A stretch of DNA of 64,000 bases from Maratus speciosus (taxonomy: Eukaryota; Arthropoda; Arachnida; Araneae; Salticidae): assembly GCA_963932465.1 (NCBI GenBank), contig OZ010791.1, forward strand, positions 318,304,283 to 318,368,282, read 5' to 3'. Shown in pieces: positions 23,657 through 35,141 of this stretch; within the stretch, counting starts at the first letter, position 1, and the number at the start of each line of letters is the position of its first letter. The notes beneath the pieces are model-generated. The model was not told the origin of the DNA and ran no database searches. It saw only the letters and a list, made by a program, of their open reading frames with translations. A program made the position numbers and the translations under genes.

Positions 23657-25147
23657 AGTGTCAACGTTTAGTTCAGAATCCCGGTGAATCCGAACAAAAC
23701 AAAAAAGAGTTGCCCCATTTTATACCCCTTTCCCCTTTTGATTAAGGTTCATTGTCATTGATAAGAGGACAGATTCGACACTATCTAAGGGTATCTTGGA
23801 AACAGTCGGTGATCATGTCTCAGTAGAATTTATGGTTTTATTGCTCATCTGATCAATAAAATGGTAATAAGACAAAAACATTCACAAGAGAAAATTCCGT
23901 CAGAAGTGTTTTCTGACATTTTTTTTTCTTTCTTTGTAAGATTCTCACAAGGCTAGATTCACTTCTGTTCTCTGTTTGTTTCACAATGGCAATGTGTTTT
24001 ACAAATTCACTGAGAAAAAAAACAATATGCAACACACCAAGGATTTTTTATTTCTGCAAGATAAAAAATTTCAAGATAAAAACTATTGGCTATGTCTCGT
24101 TATAAAACCTGCAACGCAAGAATGGTATTAAAACCGAACCAAATTTCGCTTGTAATTTTAGGCACAAAAACAGGTAATCTTAAAGTGTGCAATACTTTCA
24201 ACAATATTTTAAAAAGAGAAATTTTACTTCAATGCACACAAATTTAGATCCAATCTTTAGTTGTAGAAATAATCTCAAAATTCGTAAATTTGCATGTGAA
24301 AATATTAACTAATGTAAAATAAATATTGTGCGCAATTTTAAAAAATAGCTTATCTTTTTGCGAAAAATTACTTTAAAAGTGCCTTTTCAATTATTGTTTA
24401 CAGTGAAAATGACGCAAAAATTTTTTTAGTCATAACTTACGTAATAATAATAATAGTTCTATGCAAAATGTTTTAAAATGAAACAAAATGCTATACTTTT
24501 TTTCATATATAATTTTTCGAAAAATTAATATTTTTTTTTGTGATTAAGCAGTTGCATGCCTCTTAAGATTTTAAGATAATAAGATTTCAATTATTTTGTG
24601 ACTAACAAAAATAAAGCTTAAATTTCTTTTATAATATTTATATTATGTATCAATATTTTTGATATATGAATAAGTACTCTTTTTAAGGTAATATAAGCTC
24701 TACAATATATCTCTTTTTTCAGATATTCTAGTAAAATTTCATGAGAAATAATTATATATTTATAGATATATATATATATACATATAGATAAATACAATCC
24801 GTTGATTTGAATCCATGCACACAGTTTTAGATTTTATTTTGTGCAACCCGTATATATAAAGCTTTAAAGTGCAAAAGAATTTAAATAATTAAAAGAAAAA
24901 ATTTCCATTTTGTAAAAGCATGTCCTTCTGAAAAATTTGTTGATGTAATTTTTCATTAATAATTTTAAAATTTTGTGTCGTAACTCACCAGTTAGTACAA
25001 TACTTCATTGAAGAACATGCTTTCTTTGAATCTCAATATGCTAAAGTTCTGTCAATTATGGACATTTTGAGCCGAAAATTTTACTAATTTAATAAGATTT
25101 TTACTAATTTAAATTTTTATTAAATTTCATTGAAATTCTACGCATTT
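23657..25147. other. A+T-rich spacer, no gene seen
   Basis: Short chance frames only. No transposon ends found. Confidence 0.5.
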
Positions 25148-25192
25148 GCTTTTAGTACATCCTAAGGTAAATCCTTAGGATGTACTAAAAGC
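25148..25192. repeat. Perfect 20-bp hairpin with 5-base loop
   Basis: Arms 25148-25167 and 25173-25192 are exact reverse complements (GCTTTTAGTACATCCTAAGG and its complement) around TAAAT. A perfect 20-bp inverted repeat is unlikely by chance even here. No T-run or gene adjoins it, so its role is unknown; it could be the fused tips of a deleted foldback element. Confidence 0.85.
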
Positions 25193-26752
25193 TTCTTCCC
25201 TTTAATCTGAAGACCGCGGGCCGACAAATTACCACCATTTCAGGATAGAAAAATTGCCTTATTTAAAAGCAGAAACTTTGCGATTAAATAAAACGAAGAT
25301 TACCTTTCAAAATTTTTGGTGGAAAACGACTTTCACGAAAAAAGGTGTAAGGCACATATTCTAATGTACAGACAAAACGGAGTATATTTTGTTCTAAAGG
25401 AATGGAAAAATTAAAAAAAAATTCTTTATCTAGTGATTCCAACAAAATGTGAGTAAAAGCCAAATTTAACAATACATTAAATATATATATATATAGCAAT
25501 TAATGTATAATATTATTACACACACACACTTGTCCGCATGTATGTATATATATATATATATATATGCACACAGACAAATTAAAGAAAAATAAATTCATGT
25601 AACTAAAAAAACAAAGATTTTTTTTAGAATACTTTGAAAGAAAAAAAAATCCTATATTATATAAAATATTTGAAAGTCACTTTTTTTGTATTTAACTCAG
25701 AGTTCAACATTCAATATTGAAATATTATGAATAATAAATATTTATAAATTCATATTCAAATATTACTAAATTTAATAAACGTTAAATTAATAAAATACTT
25801 TTATTTTTATGATAATAATTTCATAGTAGATTAAACATTTTCTAAGCTTTTTATTTAAAAAAAAATAAAATAGGAATAAAAAGTATTTTTTATCATACAG
25901 GAAAAGCAGCCAGTACTATAAAATAAACTCCAAATTTGATCTTAATTTGTAAAAAATAATAATATTTATACTTTTAATAAGGATGTCAACGACTTTAATC
26001 AGATGATTAAAACCAGTGATTAAATTGTATTTTTTTTAATTTATCATTGATTAAAATAAAAATAAATAAAAAATTTTAAAACTGTGTAAAAAGCATTGAA
26101 ATCTAAGGTGGACATAATTTGTAAAGTTTCTATGGGTATTTTGTCTGATGAATAAACGAAAAATGTTTTAAATACATGTTTACATAAGCTTAAATGATCA
26201 TGTTTGTAAAGAAATAAGCACAATAATTTTGTAAAAATCAAGTTTTTATCTAGCATAAAAAGCATTCGATTTAAGAATAATATTAAATCTAATGCTGCTA
26301 TGTTGAGGATTTCGAATATAACTGGTCGTTCTCATATTTACTTTGTGCGCATAAATAATGGTTATAACTTATTTTCATAATTTGTTTTGATTAGCATGCA
26401 CGTACATGCCTGTAAGTTTTGATTTGTGGTATTAAAAGTAATTTTTACAAGTTGAAATGCAAAGAATCTTGCCTTGACATTTGTTTGATATATTATTTGT
26501 GTTGTGTTATGAAATTACTTATTAGCAGTTTTTATTATTTTTGCGATTCTATTAATTATAATTTTATTAATCAAAACATAAAATATATAATGTTACATCT
26601 AGAGAATTATTTGTTTAATAACTATCAATTTAAATAGTATTAATTTAATTTAATTTTAACGCAGTTTAATATTAATTTAATTCAATTTTAACTTAATATT
26701 AAATGCAGTTACTAATGATTTTTAATAATGTAACCTGCTGTATTTTATATAG
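25193..26752. other. A+T-rich spacer with TA microsatellite, no gene seen
   Basis: Contains an (AC)n run at about 25520 and a (TA)n run at 25545-25565. Chance frames on both strands are hydrophobic and rich in F, L, I and Y, as expected from A+T-rich DNA. Confidence 0.5.
25545..25565. repeat. (TA)n microsatellite
   Basis: About ten TA units following a TATG-type stretch. Confidence 0.9.
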
Positions 26753-26790
26753 GACTAGCAGTACCCGGCGTTGCCCGGAATTTCAACAAC
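26753..26790 (+). mobile_element. End signature of a CTAGC/GGCGTTGCCCGG dispersed repeat
   Basis: GACTAGCAGTACCC is followed by GGCGTTGCCCGGAA. This pattern also starts the element at 32561 and, inverted, ends the one at 54775. I know such starts from dispersed repeats of arthropod genomes but cannot assign the class with certainty. The body downstream (to about 27414) is A+T-rich and non-coding, and its far end is not clear. Confidence 0.6.
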
Positions 26791-27414
26791 GTTGTTTTGA
26801 GAAACCAATTTCAAAAGTTAACATGCAACATAAAGGAAAAGTCGAAGTGTTGTACACATCAATCAAATGAAAACCCAATATCAAAATGTATAAATTTATA
26901 TAAGAGACGCAAAATAATACAGCTATAAATGATCTCATTTCCATTCATCATTGGAGCAATAATGTTAAAATATGCCAATATTTACATAATCGAGTTTTTA
27001 TCATGCTTCAATACATTTTTTCACACTTATATGACGTTATATATTCACCACGTCATTTAAATTTCCAATATGACTTAATATTCCCTTTCTTTAATTCGTC
27101 AAAGTAATTAAATAATTATAATTTTTCACATGGAAATCATAAAACAGAAAGATTTTGGCGTAACATTCATATTGTCACATTCAATTTGTTTTTAATTCGT
27201 CAAACTATTTATTTATTTTTTCCCGTGGGCATCTTGCAGTAGAAAAAGTTATGATGTAATATTCCATTTTTTAAAATTCGTCAAACCATTTATTTCATTT
27301 TTTCACGTTGAAACATTGCAATAGAAAAGTAATTGTTGTGGTCAGATTTTTATTGTAGATTTTTAATTGTTGGCAACAGCTATAAGGAAAAATGTATAAA
27401 TTTGATTGGAAATT
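26791..27414. other. Probable body of the CTAGC-type repeat, non-coding
   Basis: A+T-rich. The phrase AATTCGTCAAA recurs near 27096, 27198 and 27277 with a spacing of about 80-100 bp, suggesting internal tandem units. No frame of note. Confidence 0.4.
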
Positions 27415-27577
27415 GCTGTTAAAGACCGAAGCCGCACAATTGTGCGGGTCCTCCCTTGGCATAATCTGACATCAGGTATTTTTTTAACATGTTTTTTCAA
27501 TCAAATGAGGTCCTATCGATAAGGGGAAAACACCCAAACTTTCAATTTCTACCAAAAAATCTCCCGGTCTTAAAGGG
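27415..27577 (-). mobile_element. Short piggyBac-type MITE (163 bp)
   Basis: Read inverted, it starts CCCTTTAAGACCGGGAG and matches the left end of the piggyBac relic at 57321-57480 almost throughout (words GGTAGAAATTGAAAGTTTGG and TTATGCCAAGGGAGGA). It ends with a CCGCACAATTGTGCGG hairpin like the right end of that relic, then CGGTCTTTAA. So this small element keeps both ends of the piggyBac family and lacks the transposase. The outermost bases at the left (GCTG) and the flanking TTAA have decayed. Confidence 0.78.
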
Positions 27578-28358
27578 ATCCAGTGGCATCATTTTTATTT
27601 ATTGTAAATCCCACCTGTTTTGGGATTAAAACCTATGAAATACACAATATTTCTAAAGTGAAGAAAACGTTACTTTTCTAAAGTTCGACCGACGTCTTGA
27701 TGTGACTTTGAAATGTTTGCTTTAAGAATCAATTTAAATTATTTTTTTTGTTTCTAAAATATATTTACGCAACCAAAATGTACTTTTAATTTTCCAATAC
27801 ACTGTTAAGTGTATCACTTTCACTGAACCTATATTACTCATTGAAATGCAATTATGCAACAATGTGGTTCATCTTTTGCGCCATGCTATCCAAAACCGTA
27901 GCAAAAGTTTATGTAAATGATTTCTTTGCGTCATATTATCCATTTGCATACATTTCACTTAGTTTGGATATTTTGACGCAAAGTATTCATTTACATATTA
28001 ATCATATTTATATATTAATTTTGATGAAAAAAAAGATATTAAAAAATATCAAACGAAATAATTTTTCAAACGAGACTAAAACAGTAGCGCAACGAAGTGG
28101 GATTTTCGGGGTTACCTGTCCCCTCCCCCACTCAGCAAAAATTTACTGGTTATTTGAATCAGTAATTAATCCTATTAGAAACTTTTATAGAAAAAATCCA
28201 AAATCAGTATTGGTGTTATCAGCTTATCTAAATTTGCTGCTTTTTTGAATCGATTCCGCTCAATAAACATGTTTTTTTTTTTTTTTTGCTTTTTACGGCT
28301 AATGATATTTTAAAACAAAGAAAATAAATCACAGATAAGAACTAAAAGAACTTCTTAA
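27578..28358. other. Spacer with a 31-bp imperfect hairpin, no gene seen
   Basis: The 135-codon frame at 27841-28248 runs straight through the hairpin at 27911-27996 and through A+T-rich filler. It has no recognisable domain, so I do not call it a gene. Confidence 0.5.
27911..27996. repeat. Imperfect hairpin, 31-bp arms
   Basis: Left arm 27911-27941 (ATGTAAATGATTTCTTTGCG...) pairs with right arm 27966-27996 with a few mismatches around a 24-base loop. The common core is CTTTGCGTCA/TGACGCAAAG. Possibly the tips of a small foldback element. Confidence 0.75.
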
Positions 28359-28773
28359 GGCTGTTCTCAACTGCTCTGCTCAAAGAGCGCAAAACGTTTT
28401 GACGCATTTACAAATTCATTTTTTACGGAAAGACATAAAATTGGAAAGTCTGACTATAGGAGCGATTCGGAATCGAACTGTGTTTTCCATTTTTTGATAT
28501 ATAAATTACTTATTGAGTTAAAAACGATTATGATCACGTGGCAAAGACGTTTCTCACCCTTTCTTGAGTGGTTATTCTTCTTTCGCGTTGAAATTGGGTT
28601 CCAAACGCCCACTTTGACACTATTTTCTGAAAGATCTATTGTGTTTGCAAAAAACAGAAAAAACTGTTCGATTACATAGTTTCTGAACAACATCTGGCAA
28701 GTTTCATTCATTTCCTCAAAAAAGAAATTAAAACTTATGTGATAAAGATTTTCTTTTGGATTTGAGAACAGCC
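28359..28773. mobile_element. TTAA-flanked MITE, family 2, copy 1
   Basis: 415 bp from GGCTGTTCTCAA to TTGAGAACAGCC (12-bp inverted ends), flanked by TTAA at 28355-28358 and 28774-28777. It shares internal words with 51258-51674, such as ATTACATAGTTTCTGAA and the TTTGGATTTGA run-in to the right end. It encodes no transposase; the overlapping short frames on both strands are chance. The TTAA target suggests piggyBac-type mobilisation. Confidence 0.8.
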
Positions 28774-28822
28774 TTAAAACACCATCAAAAACTTTTCAAT
28801 GCGTATTTTGATGGTGTTTTAA
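28774..28822. repeat. Perfect 17-bp hairpin with TTAA tips
   Basis: TTAAAACACCATCAAAA (28774-28790) and its exact complement (28806-28822) flank a 15-base loop. It directly abuts the family-2 MITE and shares its right-hand TTAA, so both tips of the hairpin are TTAA. Confidence 0.8.
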
Positions 28823-28927
28823 CAAGATCCTTTAATTCTTATTGATTCGCACCAATTTCAACTTATTTTCTTTCAAATAATAGATATCTGCGATAAATGA
28901 AAATCGACCTCCAGTTTCCAAAAAAGG

Positions 28928-28960
<33 letters not shown>

Positions 28961-31900
28961 ATGGTCTCAAAATTGCGAACACAAAACTAAAAGCTATATG
29001 AATGATCATTTCGTATTAAATGAGTGTTAAAAATTTAAATTCACACATTTTTTTGTCATGGCATTGACATTCAAAAACATATAATACGTTCCTTTTTGAA
29101 TTGAATTATTTTTAATGCTAATTGCTAAACACTTGTTTTTAAAATTACATTTTCGATAAAATAAAATTATCTAAGGATGATTCGAAAACCAAACAGTCAG
29201 TGCATTTTAGTACAATTAAAAGAGAAAGAAAACTCAGATTACTACTGTCTTGTGTCCTGAAACTTTTGTGACCCCTGAGATGTATGTGGGACATTAAAAA
29301 GTTGCGAAAAACAACATTCAGAGAGAGAGAGTGGAAAGAAGGAATGAATTGGTCTTCTTATCTCTGTTCGGTATTTAAATTTTTTACAGTCCCTTGTATT
29401 TTTCGGCCTAAAACTTTTCGGTTCTCAAGGAAGTCACGAGAATGTTTAATCCCGGACGATTGTAAAGCTATTTAAGAGGCTTACGAACTGTAGGCTGAGG
29501 ACTGTCACCGCCATAAACGTGAACATGAGATTGCCATAGAGAAATAATAAATAATAAGATAAATATTAAATTAAAATTAAAAACAGTGCGCCAGAAATAC
29601 GAGCATGGGACTGCTGGAATGGCCACCAAATAATAAAAATAAAATGTGGTAGGACTGGATCTCAGAGTGAGAAAAGGGAAATAATTCTAATAAACCATAA
29701 ATAAATTTAAGAAAAATATAAAGATTAGTAAATTAAAAATTAGCAGTCTTCAGCAAAAAAGCTAACAGAATTCACTTCGAGAAACAGGCTACCATTACTG
29801 GTATGCGTTATCCGGCTGGTCAGTTGTAAACTGACACGGTTTACAATTACACAGACTTCAAATGCATTTTTATCAAAACGTTGTTTTTCAAACTTTCCTC
29901 CACCATATATCGAGAACGGTTTGACCGATTCACTTGAAATTTATAGATTAGACTCAGCACATTAGACGCACGGACTAAACTAGGATCATCCGAAATTTCC
30001 GAATATTTCTATTTTTTTCGTAACGAAAAAATTTTAAAAAATCATGAAATTTGAAATTTTTTTTTCCAGAAGTGTGCCAAAAACCCGATTTTCAATATTT
30101 TCGAATGATTCTAGTTCATTCGATGCATTTAAGCTGTCAGATTAAAACGCCGTTTTTTTTCCATTCAGATAAGCCAATCAGCCGAAATCGTGGGGGAAGT
30201 GAGCATACTTCTTTTGGAGGCAGGTGTCTTCTGAGTGGTGTAACTTATGTTCTAATAAAGATTTTTGCTTGAAATTTGTTTTACATATTCTTGAAATAGC
30301 AATAAATGTATAATAAAAAACTCAAAGCTCTCTTTTTTCATTTGTCGTCACAAAATTTCCCAAAAATGTTAAAATACCGTCACACGTGGGAACCCCCTTA
30401 AGGAAAATCAATCATCTTTTAAAATACAAATATGAGTTAAAACTTTCTGATGAGAATTCGGAATATCTAATTAAAAACAACAACAGCAAAAAAAAAACCA
30501 GCCAGATATCATGACGTATGCTGTGTACGTAATTGTCGGAAATGACCAATGTAGCATAACGTACGCTGCGTATGTCACAGAGCACAAGAGATTAATATAT
30601 TTTGTAAACAGATGTAAAAATAAAAAGTCTCAAATAGTTATGAGAATTTTTGAAAATAAGTTTGTAAAGTTTACCATATAATTCAACTACTGCACGTAAA
30701 AATTAAGAAACATTATAGTGTTTGTAGCAAAAGAAACTGTATTTCTATGGTTAGTTAAAATTTATTTACTTATATGTAATCTGTGAGGATTCAAAGAAGA
30801 CTAGATGCGCCCTGGCGGAATTAATTTAACCAGTGATATTTTTGAAACAATGCAATTTTTAGAATTCTGAAGCTCGTGTTTTATTTAATATCAGACAGAC
30901 ACAATAAGACCTTATTGATCCTTTTTAAAATATTGTTCTCGTGGTGTTACGAACTTCACTGCTATTCACATATTCTGCCGTTTTATTTTTCTTGTTTTCG
31001 ATATCAAAAGGCATTTCAAAATATATTTTTTAACTCAAATACTTAAAGATGAAGAATTTATTTTAATAAACGTATATGGAAACTGATGCAAGTAATAATT
31101 AATAAAATGCATAGGACATGAGTCTCGAGCTTTCAAGATTTTTTTTACCCCTGACTAAATCCAAAACATTTTAAGTGATAACTTTGTCTTTTCATGTTCA
31201 CAGTAACCAATTACGTGAAGAGTCATAAACAGCGTTGGGAGAAATCTAAGGTATATACAACTTCAAAATATGACTGGTGTAGAACATTAAATGGGAACGA
31301 TCAGACGACATGAAAATTTATTGTTAACTGACATTAATGCGAGCGCTTCCAAACTATCGAAATTTACATGCATTATTACTAATAAAAGCCAGCAAACATT
31401 TATGTTAACTGCTGCATTTTAAGAAAGAATTATATATTTATTTAATATATTGCTTAGTGATTGATGGAACATATTTTTAAATCTAGAAGTTTTAGGAAAA
31501 ATAATTTCAACAACATTGTAAGTCACCTTTTTAGTTTTGTGACAAAGCTCTTTTATTTCCTTTTGACTTTCTTTAGTTACATTATTTTATAAACATTTAA
31601 ACAGAACGGGCTGTAAAGCTTAAAAATAAATTGATAGATAGAATATGAGTTAATAAAAATTCATCTTTCAAAGTTGATCTTTATGCATTTTTTTCAATTG
31701 TAAGGTTGTTCATGTTACCACAAATTATTAAACAATATATTTTGTTCAAATGAAACAAAATTTAATTCTTCAAATTCTATATTCCATTATGATTGTATTA
31801 CGAATTTTTCGTACATAAATTGCTCCGTGTTTTTCTCTTGGCTGAATATTTTTTACTTATTTCTCTAAATTTAATTAGGATTATCCTAAAAATATTAATT

Positions 31901-32560
31901 AAACTGAATAGAAAATTATGTTTGTTGTTTAATTATACTTAAGTGGATAAAATAACTTTTCATGGAATTTTTTATGATAAAACCTTAATTATTGTCATGT
32001 AAATAATTTTATATTTTGTTTTTTTAAGCAATTTAATCAGTAAGATCCGATTTCTGCCCATTATTAATTCACTTACAATTCATTAGCTAATTTGAAATAG
32101 AATAAACACTACTGGGTTTGTGAATTCATGAAGCTATAAATAGATGGAAAATGAATTATTTTGTTTAAACATTAATTAGAAAAAAAATATTTCTGCAATA
32201 TTTCTTTGATACTTTACATAATATTATTAAGCATATGCAATTTTGTAAATTTTGTAAAATGACTACTGTATTTTATTTCAGTCAAGTAATTTAGTTAGAC
32301 ATTTAATTTAATAAAACAAATTATCTTAATCTACTCTTTTAAGAGTTATATTTTCCGGTATCAGTGTTTTAATAACTATATTTGAATTACTTTATTTATT
32401 TTCCTGAAAAATATTTATTTAAGAATTATTATTTATCTATTTATTTTTTCTATGCACTTCTATAAATGATGTAAGTTGGAAATCTTTTTTCACCTTCTTC
32501 TCATGAACCACAGATACATTTAAGTGAAGGAATAGTAAGTACAATAAATTTTTATTTATA
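28823..32560. other. A+T-rich spacer, no gene seen
   Basis: No gene or complete element recognised. Holds a 26-base A tract (28928-28953), a more balanced stretch near 29470-29660 and a short palindrome GTCAGTTGTAAACTGAC near 29820. Short frames at 29284 and 30051 have no features. Confidence 0.45.
28928..28953 (+). repeat. Poly-A tract (26 A)
   Basis: Uninterrupted A run with no clear retroposon body. Confidence 0.9.
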
Positions 32561-32600
32561 ACTAGCTGACCACCTGGCGTTGCCCGGATTCTTAATAATG
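32561..32600 (+). mobile_element. End signature of a second CTAGC/GGCGTTGCCCGG repeat
   Basis: ACTAGCTGACCACC, then TGGCGTTGCCCGG and TTCTTAATAATG. It matches the ends at 26753 and 54775 (inverted). The downstream sequence to about 33260 may be its body, but the other end is not evident. Confidence 0.6.
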
Positions 32601-33877
32601 AAAATAAATATTTCTATTTATTTATAAATAATACAAATAATTTAACATTATTCAATTGCGGATTTCTGGTTGTTGGATATAGTGTGAAGTGATGTGAAAA
32701 TTTAAATAATATAAATATTCAATAGTTGCAATGAAAAAACAATTCATAAAAAATGAAACAAATCTACAGTCGAATCCATCCCGAATGTGCACAGAACTGA
32801 CTATTTTTCTCAATAAACATGAAGGAGAGAAGCGAGGAGCAAAAAATTTACTTTCCAGATAGAAGTGTAAAACATCGCGAATCATAAGGTCTGGAGAATA
32901 AAGAAATATGAGCGAATTTAACATACGTTACTTTGGAATCAATTCTACTCCGCAAGGTGAACACGTAGAATATAGAATAATTTTATTTTCCTTTGTATTA
33001 TGTCACCTAATTTGGTGCTGAATGAATCATTTCGACGCAATTTATTCTATTTTAAACTGCAGACATGTTACAATATAAAATATGTTTGTTGTCATTCGAA
33101 ATTCCCGACACTTTGTAAATGTAGCTGTAAAAATAGGAAGTCGATTGTTGTTCAGAAAATCGTTCTCCAGAGCATATCAGTTATTTTCATAGAATTGACA
33201 CCCCATCCCGTTTTCTTGAGACGTATGTTCACTACGTGCTCAAATATTGGCAAATTTTTATGACCATCTTTTAACTACTCTCAAACGTAATCGTAACAAA
33301 ACAATAAATTATTAAAAATTTTAATAGCTTCGTTTTAAAGCAATGACTGACAAGTAATCTATCATCTACATGAATTGAATTTACTCTAATATTAATGACA
33401 ATAACAAAACATCTATTTCTAAGGCTACTAAAAAATTAATATAATTTTCCTTCTTTAATAAAAAAAGATATACTTCCCGAAACATTTCCCAGTTATTGGA
33501 TTCGAGGAAAAACAAATAAAATTTCTAATATTTGCTCAAAGAAACTTCGATACGATAGAAGAAAATACTGAGAAGATATATCTTTGATTGTACTAGCCTG
33601 GGGCAACAAAAAATGTGTTGATTTTGCGTAAATAAGAAAATTCTTCTAAATGATAGATTCTCGCCTATACCTAAGATAAGTTTTGTCACCTCTCGCATTT
33701 CTTCTTATATAGCAATATTTATGTAATAAACCATTTCATTTTTTTTTGTAGTTACATAATATGTTTTGGAATTTCGAATGAATATTTTTTTCTAGCATTT
33801 AAAAGTTGATTTAGGGAAAATATATTTACATTAAACTAAATATTTTAAATATTTAATATATAATAAACTAAATATTT
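32601..33877. other. Probable repeat body then spacer, no gene seen
   Basis: Short frames on both strands (32652-32924 and 33000-33263) overlap. Neither shows a domain. Confidence 0.45.
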
Positions 33878-34001
33878 AATTTTTCACCCCAGTTGGTTTT
33901 ATTGTATTTATTGTGTGTATGCCTGTATAATATTTATATATACCTTTAACTGTTGAATGCAGGCGTTATTTATGTGTGTATGAGTGTTTTATTATAAATA
34001 T
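33878..34001 (+). repeat. tRNA-Thr 3' tail, first (tRNA-less) copy
   Basis: This 124-bp stretch, from AATTTTTCACCCCAG to ATTATAAATAT, is repeated at 34195-34318 with a few changes. Here the tRNA body is missing upstream. It looks like the remnant of a 317-bp tandem unit. Confidence 0.85.
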
Positions 34002-34122
34002 CGTAGATCGATGTAATAATAAAATCTATTCATCGTTGTCCGGTCATCCAAGTCTGTCGTATAGATGGCTGATGACTTCCCCAACATGGTTTATTAGTGA
34101 GAAATTGCAGACTCAGGCATCG

Positions 34123-34194
34123 GCCGGAGTAGCTCAGTGGTTAGAGCAGCAGTCTTGTATACTGTGGTCCCGGGTTCGATTCCTGGCTCCGGCT
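34123..34194 (+). tRNA. tRNA-Thr(UGU), well-formed
   Basis: A clean 72-nt cloverleaf: acceptor GCCGGAG/CTCCGGC fully paired; D arm GCTC-AGTGGTTA-GAGC; anticodon stem GCAGT/ACTGT around CTTGTAT with anticodon TGT at 34156-34158 (threonine); T arm CCGGG-TTCGATT-CCTGG. Both internal promoter boxes are good (TAGCTCAGTGG and GGTTCGATTCC). A T5 run at 34197-34201 can end Pol III transcription. No intron. Its sequence differs from the pair at 13610 and 13886 although the anticodon is the same. Its 3' half and tail are the source-type sequence of the hairpins at 19181 and 21212. It may be a functional gene or the head of a tRNA-derived repeat. Confidence 0.85.
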
Positions 34195-34318
34195 AATTTT
34201 TCACTCCAGTTGGGTTTATTGTATTTATTGTGTGTATGTCTGTATAATATTTATATATACCTTTAAATGTTGGATGCAGGCGTTATTTATGTGTGTATGA
34301 GTGTTTTATTATAAATAT
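34195..34318 (+). repeat. tRNA-Thr 3' tail, second copy
   Basis: Second copy of 33878-34001 at an offset of 317 bp, here directly following a complete tRNA. The first ~50 bp (TCCAGTTGGGTTTATTG onward) also follow the tRNA halves at 19296 and 21327. Confidence 0.85.
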
Positions 34319-34941
34319 TTTAATTCCGTACAATTATGCACGTTTATTTCTTTTCACACCAAAAATCATTAATTGTATATTACGCCGTATTTTATTCTGC
34401 AAAGATTGATGGAAATTTGTCAAATGTAACCCTAAAAATTCCATTTATAATTAATTTATAAACAAATGACAACACAATAAAATGCAATGAAACGTTTTTG
34501 GAAGTTAGATCAAAGTACATTTAAGTAAAATGTATGACAAGCTGGTGCTACTTCTACATGTCTTAGAGAGTCATGCAGGGTTGCACAAAGATCTTTCATG
34601 ATAAATGATCCTCGAACAACCGCACTGTGTAAAGTTCCAATTTTATGAAATGTATGATAAAGATATTTCGAATTTGGTGATTGAGAATGTACTGAAAAAT
34701 GCCAGTTGAGTTCTCATTTTCGGCCACAGTGTTCAAATTCTAAATGCTTTAAATAGAAATTCTTGCTTTTTCACATCTCAATATGAATGGATAAGTGGAA
34801 CACTGTATGCGTTAGAGTGCTGTCTATAGCTCAAAAAACAGATACATTAGACATGGGAGAAGAGGGAAAAAAAGTACACATAACTTTAGATTATTCTGAC
34901 CAATCATGTTGATTATAACGTCGTCATTACTTATATCTGTG
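34319..34941. other. A+T-rich spacer, no gene seen
   Basis: No feature recognised. Confidence 0.5.
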
Positions 34942-35141
34942 CACTGTTAAAAATTTGCAGCATTCTGTCCAATCATTTGACCGTTTTTTTCTGAAAACGG
35001 TTACACAACCATAATTTAACACTATTCTGTCCATATTATCAGCCATTTTATGGTCAGAATACAGTTAAATTACGGTTATGAAACCGTTTTTTCAAAAAAC
35101 GGTCGAATGACTGGACAGAATGCTGCAAATTTTTAGCAGTG
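34942..35141. mobile_element. 200-bp palindromic MITE, copy 3
   Basis: Same length and palindromic layout as 15703-15902, from CACTGTTAAAAATTTG to AAATTTTTAGCAGTG. Flanking dinucleotides are TG on both sides rather than TA. Stem pairs show compensating differences from the other copies: CTGTCCAATCA here against CTGGCAGGTCA there. Confidence 0.88.

Noticed and set aside
27841..28248. 135-codon plus-strand frame
   Set aside because: Runs through an imperfect hairpin and A+T-rich filler; no recognisable domain.
28454..28711. GTTCGATTCC-like word inside the TTAA MITE as a tRNA B box
   Set aside because: No matching A box, cloverleaf or terminator at the right spacing; isolated word.
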